This document shows, piece after piece, positions 43,086 through 52,380 of a stretch of 64,000 nt of DNA. The stretch comes from a bacterium UBP8_UBA817 (GTDB lineage: Bacteria; Margulisbacteria; Marinamargulisbacteria; SXXA01; SICP01), in NCBI GenBank assembly GCA_945888435.1, contig CAMCZW010000001.1:1-64000 (forward strand). Direction: 5' to 3'. Below the pieces are notes generated by a model, which was given only the letters and a program-made list of their open reading frames with translations, ran no database searches and was not told the DNA's origin. The position numbers and the translations under genes were made by a program. Every line of letters begins with the position of its first letter. Positions within the stretch are counted from its first letter, which is position 1.

Positions 43086-44192
43086 ATGGTCTTTGATTTT
43101 TTTCGGAATACATTAAGCAAAATCACCCCCTATATCCCAGGGAAATCCATTGCAGAAGTAACCGAAAGCTTGGGTATTACGGATGTCATTAAATTGGCAT
43201 CAAATGAAAACCCATTAGGATGTCCGGTTAAACTCAACCATCTTGCGAACACATTTAAAAAAATTCATTATTATCCGCATCAAGAATCAGCCCCACTAAT
43301 TCAAAAATTAAGTGAAAAATTTGGGGTTAATAAATCTCAGATCGTCCTAGGTAATGGTAGCGACGAAATCATCCAAATGATTGCCGGTATCTTTTTAAAT
43401 CCAGATGATGAAATTATCACTTCAAAACACACATTTTCAGTCTATCAATTTGTCGCTTATCTGTTTGATGCGTCGGTGATCGAAGTCCCAATGCAATCCT
43501 ACCGCTATGATTTGGAGGCCATCTTAAACGCCGTCACACCTAAAACCAGATTAATCTTTATTGCCAATCCCAACAATCCAACTGGCACCATCATCACTCA
43601 TGACGAAATTACAGAGCTTTTAAATCGACTAGACCCTAAAATTATTGTGGTCCTCGATGAAGCCTATGCCGAATATGTCGATTCTCCCTACTATCCACGT
43701 GCGACAGAATTAATGCGGTCTCACCACAATCTCATCCTGCTAAGGACATTCTCCAAAATATACGGACTTGCCGGGTTAAGAGTTGGCTACGGCATCGGAT
43801 CCGAAGAAATCATACGGGCAATGCAAAAAATCAGACAACCATTTAACCTTAATTCTTTGGCACTAAAAGCTGGAGAATTGGCATTAGACGAAGCGTCTCA
43901 TATTGAAAGAAGCCTTATTTTAAATAAAAAAAGCAAGATTTTTTTATACAAAGAGCTAGATCGACTTGGACTCAATTATCTAAAATCAGAAGCCAACTTT
44001 ATTTGCATTTTCCTGCCAATCAGCGGCAAAGAAGCCATGGACCGACTGCTTCATGAAGGAATTATTGTCCGCCCTCTAGAAAGTTTTAAAATTGAAAATG
44101 CAATCCGCGTCACCACGGGAACATTGCCCCAAAATAAACGCTTTATCCAAGCGCTTACAAAAATACTTGCCCCCAAAGGAGACGATGAATAA
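43086..44192 (+). CDS. hisC: Histidinol-phosphate aminotransferase
   Basis: 368 aa, class I/II PLP aminotransferase. IKLASNENPLGCP is the typical HisC N-terminal motif, then LGNGSDEIIQ, NPNNPTGT, DEAYAEYVD, and the PLP Lys in RTFSKIYGLAGLRVGY. It makes histidinol phosphate from imidazoleacetol phosphate; many HisC enzymes also transaminate aromatic amino acids. No other his genes are adjacent, so an aromatic role is possible. It overlaps gcvT by one base (TAATG). Confidence 0.9.
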   Translation: MVFDFFRNTLSKITPYIPGKSIAEVTESLGITDVIKLASNENPLGCPVKLNHLANTFKKIHYYPHQESAPLIQKLSEKFGVNKSQIVLGNGSDEIIQMIAGIFLNPDDEIITSKHTFSVYQFVAYLFDASVIEVPMQSYRYDLEAILNAVTPKTRLIFIANPNNPTGTIITHDEITELLNRLDPKIIVVLDEAYAEYVDSPYYPRATELMRSHHNLILLRTFSKIYGLAGLRVGYGIGSEEIIRAMQKIRQPFNLNSLALKAGELALDEASHIERSLILNKKSKIFLYKELDRLGLNYLKSEANFICIFLPISGKEAMDRLLHEGIIVRPLESFKIENAIRVTTGTLPQNKRFIQALTKILAPKGDDE

Positions 44193-45253
44193 TGGATGCA
44201 CATCAAGTCAAAACGACTCACCTCAATAAAGTTCATAAAAAAATAGGGGCCAAAATGACGCCATTTGGCGGGTTTGAAATGCCCGTTTGGTATCAATCCA
44301 TTGCGGCCGAACATTTAGCCGTCCGTACCGATGTCGGGATTTTTGATATTTCTCACATGGGTGTCATTGTTATTACAGGACAGGACGCTTACGACTTTAT
44401 CCAAAAAATCAGCTGTAATGATGCCCAAAGAGCCAGAAATAAAAAAATGATTTACTCCATGATGCTCAATCAAAAAGGCCGAATCTTAGATGATATTATG
44501 TTTGGCGAACTGAGTCTCAATCAGTGGGTTATGGTGGTAAATGCCTCTAATCTCGAAAAAATATTAACCTGGATACAGCCCAAAATGACAGGCGATGTCC
44601 AAATCGAACAACGACTCAAAACCCATAGTTTTTTTGCAATACAAGGCCCCAATGCCATTGCAAAGCTTTCAAAAGCCTTAACTATTGATTTAAGTGCAGT
44701 TGAAAAATTTGGACTGACTGAAATTAAATTGCTCAATCAGGAGTGCGTCGTCATGAGAACCGGCTATACCGGAGAAGATGGTGTAGAGCTGTCACTCCCC
44801 AATGCCATCGCAGAAGAAATATGGACAACATTAGCATCCGCCGGCATTACCCCTTGCGGATTAGGTGCAAGAGACACCCTTCGTCTTGAAGCCGGCCTCC
44901 CACTCTATGGTCAGGAACTATCTGAAGAAATTACGCCTCTGATGACCAGATACCGCTGGGTAGTGAAATGGAATCACCCCTTTATTGGAAAAGAACAACT
45001 ATTACTCGAAGAAAAAAGTCCACAACCGTTTGCCACGGTCGGCATTAAAATGTCAGGAAAGCTGATCCCAAGAACCGGTTACGAGATTAAAGAAGGAGGA
45101 AGAATCACTTCTGGAACATTATCCCCAACACTAGGCCACCCCATCGCCATGGCATTGGTAGATCCAAAATATAGTAGCGAAGGACGCCAACTAACTGTTA
45201 TGATTCGTGGAAAAGAAGAAACAGGAATTGTAGTCCAGCTTCCTTTTATTTAA
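44192..45253 (+). CDS. gcvT: Aminomethyltransferase, T-protein of the glycine cleavage system
   Basis: 353 aa. It takes the aminomethyl group from lipoyl-GcvH to tetrahydrofolate. Family marks: MTPFGGFEMPVWY, DVGIFDISHMG (about 47-57), RTGYTGEDGVEL, and GLGARDTLRLEAGLPLYG. The start is in the hisC stop codon. gcvP is in this window 35 kb away on the other strand; gcvH is not in the window, so the gcv genes are dispersed. Confidence 0.95.
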   Translation: MDAHQVKTTHLNKVHKKIGAKMTPFGGFEMPVWYQSIAAEHLAVRTDVGIFDISHMGVIVITGQDAYDFIQKISCNDAQRARNKKMIYSMMLNQKGRILDDIMFGELSLNQWVMVVNASNLEKILTWIQPKMTGDVQIEQRLKTHSFFAIQGPNAIAKLSKALTIDLSAVEKFGLTEIKLLNQECVVMRTGYTGEDGVELSLPNAIAEEIWTTLASAGITPCGLGARDTLRLEAGLPLYGQELSEEITPLMTRYRWVVKWNHPFIGKEQLLLEEKSPQPFATVGIKMSGKLIPRTGYEIKEGGRITSGTLSPTLGHPIAMALVDPKYSSEGRQLTVMIRGKEETGIVVQLPFI

Positions 45254-45288
45254 CGATAACGACCCCAACCCCCTCAGGAGGCCATAAG

Positions 45289-45843
45289 ATGTCAAAACGC
45301 GCACTTATTTTACTAGCCGATGGATTTGAAGAAATCGAAGCTATAGCCGTCATCGATATCCTACGAAGAGCAGAAATCAAAGTTGCCATCACATCACTCG
45401 ACTTCAAATTAGTCGCAAGTGCACGCAAAATGATGATTAAAACCGATTATTTAATCGAAACTCTCCCAGATTACGAATTTGATATGCTAGTCCTCCCTGG
45501 TGGAAGTGAAGGCGTTAAAAATCTTGAAGAAAGCGAAGGCGCCAAAAGTTTAATCAGACGCTTTGAAGCCGAAGGGAAATATGTTGCCGCAATTTGTGCC
45601 GCACCATTAATTTTAGAACATATGGGCTTTTTAAAAGGCAAAAAAGCCACCAGTTATCCAGGTATTGCCGCTGAGTTAAAATCATGTGAGTACCAAGCCA
45701 ACTCAACAGTTGTCGTTGATGGAAAGCTGATTACCAGCCAAGGTCCGGCAACGGCCATCGAATTTGCACTGACTTTAGTTGAAGTTTTAAAATCAAAAGA
45801 AGCAAGAACTGCTATTGAAACGGCCATTATCTATAAGGGATAA
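45289..45843 (+). CDS. DJ-1/PfpI (ThiJ) family protein
   Basis: 184 aa. Rossmann-like fold with the nucleophilic Cys in AAICAAPLILE (about residue 104), the Glu in GFEEIEA (about 16), and a final QGPATAIEFAL. This is the DJ-1 subgroup, linked to protein or nucleotide deglycation and oxidative stress; the precise activity is debated. SD AGGAG lies upstream of the ATG. It converges with uppP after one base. Confidence 0.9.
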   Translation: MSKRALILLADGFEEIEAIAVIDILRRAEIKVAITSLDFKLVASARKMMIKTDYLIETLPDYEFDMLVLPGGSEGVKNLEESEGAKSLIRRFEAEGKYVAAICAAPLILEHMGFLKGKKATSYPGIAAELKSCEYQANSTVVVDGKLITSQGPATAIEFALTLVEVLKSKEARTAIETAIIYKG

Positions 45844-45844
45844 C

Positions 45845-46615
45845 CTATAACAGAATAAAGGCTAAACACATGCGATAAATCCCAAATGGGGTTAATCGCA
45901 ATCGTGTAAGCATCTTTAAAAACCATTTAATAGCCAAAATCGCCACCCCAAAAGACACCGCAAACCCAACCCCAATCAGCTGAACATCATAGGCTGTCAA
46001 AGTAGCCGCACTCTTAAGCAAATCAAAACATACAGCCGCCATCATCACGGGTACCGAAATAATAAATGAAAACTTAGCCGCAGTGGCATAATCCAGTTTC
46101 GCCAAAATCCCGCCCACAATCGTGGATCCAGACCGGCTCATCCCAGGCCAAAGGGCGACACATTGGCATAGCCCCACAATCAACGCCTGTTTGAATGTAA
46201 TCTGAGCCACATCACCCGCAGTCGGCTCAATCTTAAGTCTATCCACCAAAATCATAATCACTCCACCCACCGCCAGTGCATATACCACCGTCGAAGATCC
46301 AAATAAAAGCGATTTAATCACATCATGAAGCAATGCCCCTAAAATAAGAGCCGGCGTAATCGCGACCAACACCAATGCACTTTCACGGCTAAACCAATGT
46401 TTAAGTGAGAGATATCTTTTAAAAAAACTCCAATACACTATGACAACCGCCAAAATTGCACCCAGCTGAATCGCCACTTCAAAAGTAGCCGCATGATGAC
46501 CAAAGGATAAAAAATCCCCCATTAAAATCAAATGCCCCGTCGACGATACCGGAATAAACTCGGTTACCCCCTCAACAACACCTAAAATCGCTGCTTTAAT
46601 CACATCATTTATCAT
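45845..46615 (-). CDS. uppP: Undecaprenyl-diphosphatase
   Basis: 256 aa from ATG 46615; a longer frame to 46729 adds residues that do not fit the family and would cross the divergent gene's start. It recycles undecaprenyl pyrophosphate to the carrier lipid used in peptidoglycan synthesis. Both active-site motifs are present: EGVTEFIPVSSTGHLIL (about 15-31) and WPGMSRSGSTIVGG (about 155-168). Eight hydrophobic membrane segments are visible. No ribosome site is evident. Confidence 0.94.
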   Translation of the reverse strand: MINDVIKAAILGVVEGVTEFIPVSSTGHLILMGDFLSFGHHAATFEVAIQLGAILAVVIVYWSFFKRYLSLKHWFSRESALVLVAITPALILGALLHDVIKSLLFGSSTVVYALAVGGVIMILVDRLKIEPTAGDVAQITFKQALIVGLCQCVALWPGMSRSGSTIVGGILAKLDYATAAKFSFIISVPVMMAAVCFDLLKSAATLTAYDVQLIGVGFAVSFGVAILAIKWFLKMLTRLRLTPFGIYRMCLAFILL

Positions 46616-46652
46616 ATATAATTCATAATAAACCAAAACAGGGGGAAACAGA

Positions 46653-47798
46653 ATGGCAATCCGAAAAGCAGTAACAGAATTACCCAAAGCAGTACAACGA
46701 GTAATCCCAAGCGTGAGACACCACTCCACTCATCAAGAAAAAGCAATCCAAATCGCAGCCCGCATGCCTGTACAACGGGTTGTGACTCAATTCACACTAC
46801 AATGCGCAATACGACATTTGAGAAGCGCAGATCAAACTGTGGGAAGGCAAGTCACTTCAACACTGGTCGCTGCAGGAATGAAAGTCACAAAACCACTATG
46901 GAAAGGGTTATTTTATGCCGGAGAAAGTGTAAGCGATTTACACAAAGCCGCCCAATTTTATCGAGACCATAAAGTAGGCATTATTTTCCAAGGGGCTCGT
47001 GAAGCTAGTTATACTCAGAAAGAATGTGTAAAAGCTGCTCAGGAATACATCGACGCCATCAAATCAGCAAAATCTGGAGATTTAATCGCAGTCAAACCAA
47101 CGGCACTAATTTTAACTGATGACATTATAAAAATGAGCAAAGGGGAGTCTCTAGACCCCAAAAATCCTCAACTCGCTTTGGCCATCCAAGTTGTTACCGA
47201 AGCCAAACAAAAAGGAATCAGAATATTATGGGATGCCGAAGGCGCTCAAATCCAGGACACCATCAACCATGTAGGATGGACGCTTCAAAGCGTGGCAAAT
47301 CAAGATGGCCCATGCGTTTACAATACCTACCAAATTCATAAAGGCAATACCCCCGTCCAAGAGGGGATAGCTCTCGCCAAAGCCGGTGGATACTGTCATG
47401 CTGGAAAATACGTCAAAGGGGCCTATGACTACAAACTACCCAATGTCCAAGCGGCTTTTGATGCCTACCAACAATGGGCAGAAACGCTTCCAAACACGCC
47501 CGAAAGTGCCGCCATTTTTGGCACCCACAATCCAGTCCATGTAGAAACTCTCATCAAAAGAGAAATCCCTTTTGGAACGCTCATGGGATTTTCAACCAAT
47601 CTCGCACTTCAATATGCAGGCCCCACCACAGATGGCTTTAAATCCAATGTGGCTATTTTCTATGGAGACAAAAAGTGTGCCGATTTATTTTTTGGAAGAC
47701 GTGCCGAAGAGGTTCTCGATATGCACCCCGTCAGAGCCGCAGATCAATACACCTTCTGGAAAGCCGCCGCACAAACCCTATTGAGAGGGCGTCCATAA
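46653..47798 (+). CDS. Proline dehydrogenase-like FAD enzyme
   Basis: 381 aa. The barrel resembles PRODH: RILWDAEGAQIQDTI (the DAE strand), YNTYQIHKGNTP, GKYVKGAYDYKLP (RGAY in classic enzymes, here KGAY), FGTHNPVHVE and, near the C-terminus, FFGRRAEEVLDM with the paired arginines that hold the proline carboxylate. The N-terminal 110 residues are divergent and basic. Proline to pyrroline-5-carboxylate oxidation is likely, but the Arg to Lys change and the divergent N-terminus leave room for another substrate. No P5C dehydrogenase is adjacent. The following crcB overlaps by one base. Confidence 0.7.
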   Translation: MAIRKAVTELPKAVQRVIPSVRHHSTHQEKAIQIAARMPVQRVVTQFTLQCAIRHLRSADQTVGRQVTSTLVAAGMKVTKPLWKGLFYAGESVSDLHKAAQFYRDHKVGIIFQGAREASYTQKECVKAAQEYIDAIKSAKSGDLIAVKPTALILTDDIIKMSKGESLDPKNPQLALAIQVVTEAKQKGIRILWDAEGAQIQDTINHVGWTLQSVANQDGPCVYNTYQIHKGNTPVQEGIALAKAGGYCHAGKYVKGAYDYKLPNVQAAFDAYQQWAETLPNTPESAAIFGTHNPVHVETLIKREIPFGTLMGFSTNLALQYAGPTTDGFKSNVAIFYGDKKCADLFFGRRAEEVLDMHPVRAADQYTFWKAAAQTLLRGRP

Positions 47799-48166
47799 TG
47801 TGGCCTAGTCTACTCATCATCGGTATCGGTGGGGCCACAGGCTCCATCCTCCGTTGGCTAATCAGTAGCGTCGCCACGACACCTGCCGGCACATTCATCG
47901 CCAACATGATCGGCTGCCTACTGGCCGGCATCGCCATCTCCCTTATCGATAAATCCCAACACCCCTTACTCGCTCAAGGCATCATGATCGGCTTCATAGG
48001 TGGACTCACCACCTTCTCAACCCTCAGTGTCGAAACCACAACGCTCATCCAATCCGGAAGATTTTTATATGCATTAACCTATATCAGCATCAGCATTATC
48101 GCTGGCATCAGCTTAGTTATGATTGGAAGTTGGGTGGTAGGAATGCTAGAAATGAGTTTGAAATAA
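47798..48166 (+). CDS. crcB: Fluoride exporter Fluc/CrcB
   Basis: 122 aa starting at ATG 47798, inside the preceding stop codon (TAATG). A longer frame from 47675 only shadows the upstream gene. Four transmembrane helices and the family motifs are present: GIGGATGSILRWLIS, GTFIANMIGCLLAG (channel Asn) and GGLTTFSTLS (the TFS/Na+ site). It forms a dimeric fluoride channel. No fluoride riboswitch is visible, because it is embedded after another gene. Confidence 0.93.
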   Translation: MWPSLLIIGIGGATGSILRWLISSVATTPAGTFIANMIGCLLAGIAISLIDKSQHPLLAQGIMIGFIGGLTTFSTLSVETTTLIQSGRFLYALTYISISIIAGISLVMIGSWVVGMLEMSLK

Positions 48167-48183
48167 TCAAACAGGGTACCTAA

Positions 48184-48282
48184 AATTGCAGCCGATATGC
48201 GACGTTCAAAGAAGAGGCATCTCAAGAAGTGGTGCAAGAAGTTCTAGAAAAACTCTCCGCCTTATTACAATTGCGTTTTTAA
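48184..48282 (+). other. Possible C-terminal gene remnant between crcB and the Rrf2 gene
   Basis: A 32-codon open stretch without a start codon, ending TAA at 48280-48282, with protein-like content (FKEEASQEVVQEVLEKLSA) and a helical C-terminus. It looks like the tail of a lost gene. I do not recognise the family, and chance cannot be ruled out. Confidence 0.25.
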
Positions 48283-48329
48283 TTAAAAAATGATTTAATT
48301 CCTACTAATTCGATAGACATTAGGGATAT

Positions 48330-48737
48330 ATGATTTCCACAAAAAGTAAATACGGTCTTATGGCCATGTTAGAACTGGCATCGCAATTTCAAACTGGCCC
48401 CACTCAAGCAAAAAGCATTGCAGAACGCCACCAACTCCCATTAAGTTATCTTGAACAATTACTCGCAGAACTCAAAAAAAACGGCTTAGTTGTTAGTTTT
48501 CGCGGTGCCCAAGGCGGGTATGCATTATCCAAATCTCCAGAAGAAATTACAGTCTATCAAATCGTCACCTTACTTGAGGGCGACACAAAGCTTTCAGAAG
48601 GTCATAAAGGGTGTCTTGGATTAGAGTCCTTTTGGAAGGAAATGGATGCTAAAATAGCAACATTATTTAATATTACGCTTGCACAGCTAATTGTGAGCAA
48701 GCAAAGAGAAGAAAAAACACTAACTTTCAGCATATAA
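48330..48737 (+). CDS. Rrf2-family transcription regulator (CymR/IscR-like)
   Basis: 135 aa. Winged helix with ISTKSKYGLMAMLELA at the N-terminus, the recognition region LPLSYLEQLLAELKKNGLV, and the Rrf2 wing SFRGAQGGYALSK. Only one Cys (KGCLG) is found in the region where IscR has three cluster ligands, so it is unlikely to bind an Fe-S cluster in the IscR manner and looks more like the cysteine regulator CymR. It is the first gene of the sulfur operon, with AGGGAT before the ATG, and presumably senses the sulfur or cysteine state. Confidence 0.85.
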   Translation: MISTKSKYGLMAMLELASQFQTGPTQAKSIAERHQLPLSYLEQLLAELKKNGLVVSFRGAQGGYALSKSPEEITVYQIVTLLEGDTKLSEGHKGCLGLESFWKEMDAKIATLFNITLAQLIVSKQREEKTLTFSI

Positions 48738-48749
48738 AAAGGATAAAAA

Positions 48750-49676
48750 ATGGCCAATATTTATAACAATATTACAGAATTAATCGGGCAAACTCCTCTT
48801 ATCCGTCTCAGCAAAGTCACACAGGGCTTAGATGCCACCATCCTTGGTAAATGCGAATTTATGAATCCATGCTGCTCCGTTAAAGACAGGATTGGACTCG
48901 CCATGATTGAAGCCGCTGAAAAAGAAGGCCTCCTTAAGCCAGACTCCGTCATCATCGAGCCTACTAGTGGAAATACAGGTATTGCCCTGGCATTTGTCTC
49001 TGCAGTCAAAGGCTACAAAATCATTTTAACCATGCCAGAATCCATGAGTATCGAGCGCAGACGCCTTCTTAAAGCACTTGGCGCAACACTTGAACTCACA
49101 CCGGCTCATTTAGGGATGCGAGGGGCAATTGAAAAGGCCAATGAATTAGCAGCAACAATCCCAAATGCATTTATTCCTCAGCAATTTCAAAATCCAGCCA
49201 ACCCACTAGTCCACCGTGAAACCACGGCATTAGAAATCTGGAATGATACCGATGGAGACGTAGACGCACTTGTAGCTGGCGTCGGTACCGGCGGATCCAT
49301 TAGCGGTATCGGAGGCGTATTTAAAGAAAGAAAAATCGGATTTAAAGTCATTGCAGTTGAACCACGGGACTCTGCTGTTATTTCGGGCGGCGCACCCGGA
49401 CCTCACATGATCCAAGGGATTGGCGCTGGATTTGTCCCCGCAAACCTAAATCGATCCATTGTAGATGAAGTCGTCACTGTTTCTAATGAAGCCGCCCTCG
49501 CCATGGCCAGACGCTTGGCCAAAGAAGAAGGCTTGCTTGTGGGGATTTCAGCAGGGGCCAATGTTCATGCCGCCATCGAAATTGCCAAACGGCCAGAATT
49601 TAAAGGTAAAACCATCGTCACCATCTTATGCGATTTTGGCGAAAGATATTTAAGTACAATTTTATACGACGAATAA
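48750..49676 (+). CDS. cysK: Cysteine synthase (O-acetylserine sulfhydrylase)
   Basis: 308 aa, fold II PLP enzyme. PLP Lys in [12 protein letters not shown] (about residue 45), [12 protein letters not shown] (about 71-82), and [10 protein letters not shown] for phosphate binding. It makes cysteine from O-acetylserine and sulfide. SD AAGGAT. Second gene of the operon; the sulfide could come from the sulfite reductase encoded downstream. Confidence 0.95.
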   Translation: MANIYNNITELIGQTPLIRLSKVTQGLDATILGKCEFMNPCCSVKDRIGLAMIEAAEKEGLLKPDSVIIEPTSGNTGIALAFVSAVKGYKIILTMPESMSIERRRLLKALGATLELTPAHLGMRGAIEKANELAATIPNAFIPQQFQNPANPLVHRETTALEIWNDTDGDVDALVAGVGTGGSISGIGGVFKERKIGFKVIAVEPRDSAVISGGAPGPHMIQGIGAGFVPANLNRSIVDEVVTVSNEAALAMARRLAKEEGLLVGISAGANVHAAIEIAKRPEFKGKTIVTILCDFGERYLSTILYDE

Positions 49677-49687
49677 GGAGATTACAG

Positions 49688-49897
49688 ATGCAATTATCAA
49701 TTAACGGCGAAAAAAAACTGATTGAAAAGGATCACCTCACCATTACTGAATTACTCACAATTCAGGAAGTCAAAATGCCTGAAATGGTGACCGTTGAACA
49801 CAATGGCGACATTTTAGACCGAGCTTCATTTGATACAACGTCAGTAGGTGATGGAGATGAAATCGAATTCCTCTATTTTATGGGAGGCGGCCAATGA
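49688..49897 (+). CDS. hcyS: Sulfur carrier protein, HcyS/ThiS/MoaD-like, with extended tail
   Basis: 69 aa, ubiquitin-like. SD AAGGAG before ATG 49688; a longer frame from 49628 is a shadow. The core (MQLSINGEKKLI ... VGDGDEIEFLYFMGGGQ) is typical of ThiS-like carriers, but it ends GGGQ instead of GG. In the Wolinella succinogenes homocysteine pathway the carrier HcyS carries an extra C-terminal residue that a JAMM protease removes before thiocarboxylate formation. Here a JAMM protease gene and an adenylating enzyme gene lie three and two genes downstream. It overlaps the next gene by 4 bases. Confidence 0.85.
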   Translation: MQLSINGEKKLIEKDHLTITELLTIQEVKMPEMVTVEHNGDILDRASFDTTSVGDGDEIEFLYFMGGGQ

Positions 49898-51129
49898 AGT
49901 TTGAAACCAAAGCCATCCATGGGGCATGTGAGCCGGATCCAGTAACGGGGGCCACAACTTATCCGATTTACCAAACCGCATCGTTTGAATACGAAACCGC
50001 TCAGGAACATTCGGATGTGTTTCATGGCCGAAAGTTTGGACACCAATATTCACGTGTGACCAACCCAACCGTAACCTCATTTGAAAGCCGGATTAACCTG
50101 CTATCCAATGGATTAGGGACTATCTGCACATCATCAGGAATGTCGGCCATCAGTACTGCATTAATGGCACTCACGGGTGCAGGCGATCATATTATTACAG
50201 GCAAAACATTATTTGGCGGCACTCACTATTTATTTAGACATGTTCTTGAAAATTTTGGAGTTGAGTTTTCAATCGTAGCGAGTACTGATGTATCCGCGTA
50301 TGAAAATGCAATACGCCCTAATACTAAGGCCATTTTCTTAGAAACCATCGGTAACCCAAAACTAGATGTCCCTAATTTAAAAGCCATCAGTGACATCGCC
50401 AAAAAACATAATATTCCACTAGTCGTTGATTGCACGACAGTGACGCCATATTTATTAGACGCAAAAACTATCGGAATCGATATCATCGTCCTTTCCACAA
50501 CCAAATATCTATGTGGAAGCGGCACAACCGTCGGCGGATCCATCACCGATTTAGGCAACTACGATTGGAAAAACGCCAAAAGCGATAAAATTAAGGAACT
50601 CACCAAAAAATTAGGTGAAATGGCCTTTTTAGGTCGCGCAAGACGCCAAATCCAGTCTAATATCGGCTCGATTATGGCACCAATGAATGCGTTTATTGCA
50701 GCTCTTGGACTCGACACCTTATCTTTAAGGATGGAAAAACATTGCCAAAATGCGCTTGAATTAGCCCAATTTTTTGCTCATCATCCTAAAGTGAAATCCG
50801 TGGCGTATCCAGGACTTCCAACACATCCAGATCATGCCATTGCCAAAGCGCAATTCGGCAACCGATTTGGCGGATTAATTACGATTCGCGTCGGCAGTAA
50901 AAAAAATGCCTATCATGTAATCGATGAAACCAAATTGGCCAGAACCCTAGTCAATATTGGCGACACTAAAACATTAGTGGCCCATCCTCAATCCACTATC
51001 TACCGCGACTTCACGCTAGACGAAGCGGGAGAATTGGGCGCACACGAAGACGCCATCCGAATTTCGGTAGGTTTAGAACATATCGATGACTTAAAAGCCG
51101 ACTTTGATCAGGCATTACAAGGAATTTAA
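49894..51129 (+). CDS. metY: O-acetylhomoserine sulfhydrylase-type PLP enzyme (MetY/Cys-Met family)
   Basis: 411 aa, Cys/Met metabolism PLP family. TYPIYQTASFEYE, YSRVTNPTVTSFE, the PLP Lys in LSTTKYLCGSGTTVGG (about residue 206), and HPQSTIYRDFTLDE near the C-terminus. It is coupled to the sulfur carrier gene by an ATGA overlap, as expected if the carrier thiocarboxylate is its sulfur donor for homocysteine. Family members can also be methionine gamma-lyase or cystathionine synthase; the context favours sulfhydrylation of O-acetyl- or O-succinylhomoserine. Confidence 0.88.
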   Translation: MKFETKAIHGACEPDPVTGATTYPIYQTASFEYETAQEHSDVFHGRKFGHQYSRVTNPTVTSFESRINLLSNGLGTICTSSGMSAISTALMALTGAGDHIITGKTLFGGTHYLFRHVLENFGVEFSIVASTDVSAYENAIRPNTKAIFLETIGNPKLDVPNLKAISDIAKKHNIPLVVDCTTVTPYLLDAKTIGIDIIVLSTTKYLCGSGTTVGGSITDLGNYDWKNAKSDKIKELTKKLGEMAFLGRARRQIQSNIGSIMAPMNAFIAALGLDTLSLRMEKHCQNALELAQFFAHHPKVKSVAYPGLPTHPDHAIAKAQFGNRFGGLITIRVGSKKNAYHVIDETKLARTLVNIGDTKTLVAHPQSTIYRDFTLDEAGELGAHEDAIRISVGLEHIDDLKADFDQALQGI

Positions 51130-51941
51130 TGATGAGTTTAAGAGAAGATCAAATCGAAAGATATAGCCGCCACATCATCCTCCAGGACATCGGGGGCAAA
51201 GGCCAAGAAAAGATTTTAAACAGTAAAGTCTTAATCATTGGCGCTGGAGGTCTTGGCGCTCCGGTCGCACTGTACCTTGCTGCCGCAGGAGTAGGAACGC
51301 TTGGTATTATTGATGGCGATGTCGTAGACGCAAGCAACTTACAACGCCAGGTGATTCACTTCACCGCAGATATCGGCAAGCCTAAAGTCCAATCTGCCAA
51401 AGAGAAAATCGAGCAAATCAATCCCGATGTCAAAGTCATTACGTACTATGAATTATTTACTTCTGAAAACGCCATGCGCATTTTGGCCGACTATGATTTT
51501 GTGATTGATGGTACCGATAATTTCCCGGTAAAATTTTTAATTAATGATGCATGTGTGATGGCTAAAAAACCATTTTCACATGGCGGCATTTTACGATTTG
51601 ATGGTCAGACATTAACGCATACACCTGGTCATGCCTGTTACCGATGTGTGTTTCACAGCCCGCCTCCAGCAAACGCAGTCCCCACTTGTTCGCAAGCAGG
51701 GGTACTTGGCGCAATCGCGGGAATGCTTGGGACCATTCAAGCTGCTGAAGCCTTGAAATTTATAACGGGTGTTGGCGATTTACTTACCAATCGGATGATG
51801 ATTTTTGATGCCAAAAAAATGAACTTCAGAACCGTCAAAGTTAAAAAGAATCCAAAGTGTCCAGTATGTTCAGAAACACCTGAAATCACCAGTTTAATTG
51901 ACTATGAACAAGCCGTCTGCGATCTCAAAGACCGTCATTAA
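51129..51941 (+). CDS. hcyF: E1-like carrier-activating enzyme (MoeB/ThiF/HcyF)
   Basis: 270 aa. Nucleotide loop GAGGLGAPVALYLAAAG (about 36-52), DGDVVDASNLQRQVIH, zinc Cys pairs in CYRCVF and CPVCSE, and the catalytic-loop Cys in PTCSQAGVLG (about 189). It adenylates the C-terminal glycine of the small carrier so that sulfur can be attached. It starts within the metY stop codon (TAATG). It lacks a C-terminal rhodanese domain, so sulfur must come from another protein, plausibly the TusA domain two genes downstream. Confidence 0.9.
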   Translation: MMSLREDQIERYSRHIILQDIGGKGQEKILNSKVLIIGAGGLGAPVALYLAAAGVGTLGIIDGDVVDASNLQRQVIHFTADIGKPKVQSAKEKIEQINPDVKVITYYELFTSENAMRILADYDFVIDGTDNFPVKFLINDACVMAKKPFSHGGILRFDGQTLTHTPGHACYRCVFHSPPPANAVPTCSQAGVLGAIAGMLGTIQAAEALKFITGVGDLLTNRMMIFDAKKMNFRTVKVKKNPKCPVCSETPEITSLIDYEQAVCDLKDRH

Positions 51942-51954
51942 TAAGGATAAAAAA

Positions 51955-52368
51955 ATGAATATAAAAATTACTAAACAAGTCATCAGAGACATGACCAACC
52001 ATGCGAAAGCATTAAAACCTATTGAATGTTGCGGGTATTTAGCCGGTCAAAATGGAGAAATCACCACCCAATTTGAAATGACCAATGTCGATAATAGTTT
52101 CGAGCATTTTAGCTTTGATCCTAAAGAACAATTTCAAGTGGTTAAAGATGCCAGAAACCAAGGGCTTGAGCTGATGGCCGTGTATCACTCACACCCAGAA
52201 ACACCGGCCCGCTTGTCAGAAGAGGACCTCAGGTTATTAAATGATCCCAATATGATTTACATTATTGTGTCTTTAATGAATCGGGAAGCAGATGTAAAAG
52301 CCTACAAAATCGTCAAGAAATCCGAAGAAGACGTAACGATTGAACTCGTTGCCATCATCGAAATATAA
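51955..52368 (+). CDS. hcyD: JAMM/MPN metalloprotease (Mec/HcyD-type)
   Basis: 137 aa from ATG 51955 with AAGGAT upstream; a longer frame overlapping the previous gene is less likely. The zinc site is VYHSHPETPARLSEED (HxH-x7-S-x2-D type, about 81-96) with a Glu near the N-terminus (PIECCG). Related enzymes cut cysteine off CysO (Mec) or trim the carrier tail (HcyD). Since the carrier here ends GGGQ, trimming to expose the GG end is the likely first task; release of an amino acid from the carrier is also possible. Confidence 0.88.
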   Translation: MNIKITKQVIRDMTNHAKALKPIECCGYLAGQNGEITTQFEMTNVDNSFEHFSFDPKEQFQVVKDARNQGLELMAVYHSHPETPARLSEEDLRLLNDPNMIYIIVSLMNREADVKAYKIVKKSEEDVTIELVAIIEI

Positions 52369-52380
52369 CAGGAGAATTAA

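Noticed and set aside
46616-46729. Longer start for uppP
   Set aside because: The extra 38 residues do not fit the family and cross the start of the divergent gene.
47675-47797. Longer start for crcB
   Set aside because: It overlaps the preceding gene by 124 bases, and the family N-terminus begins at 47798.
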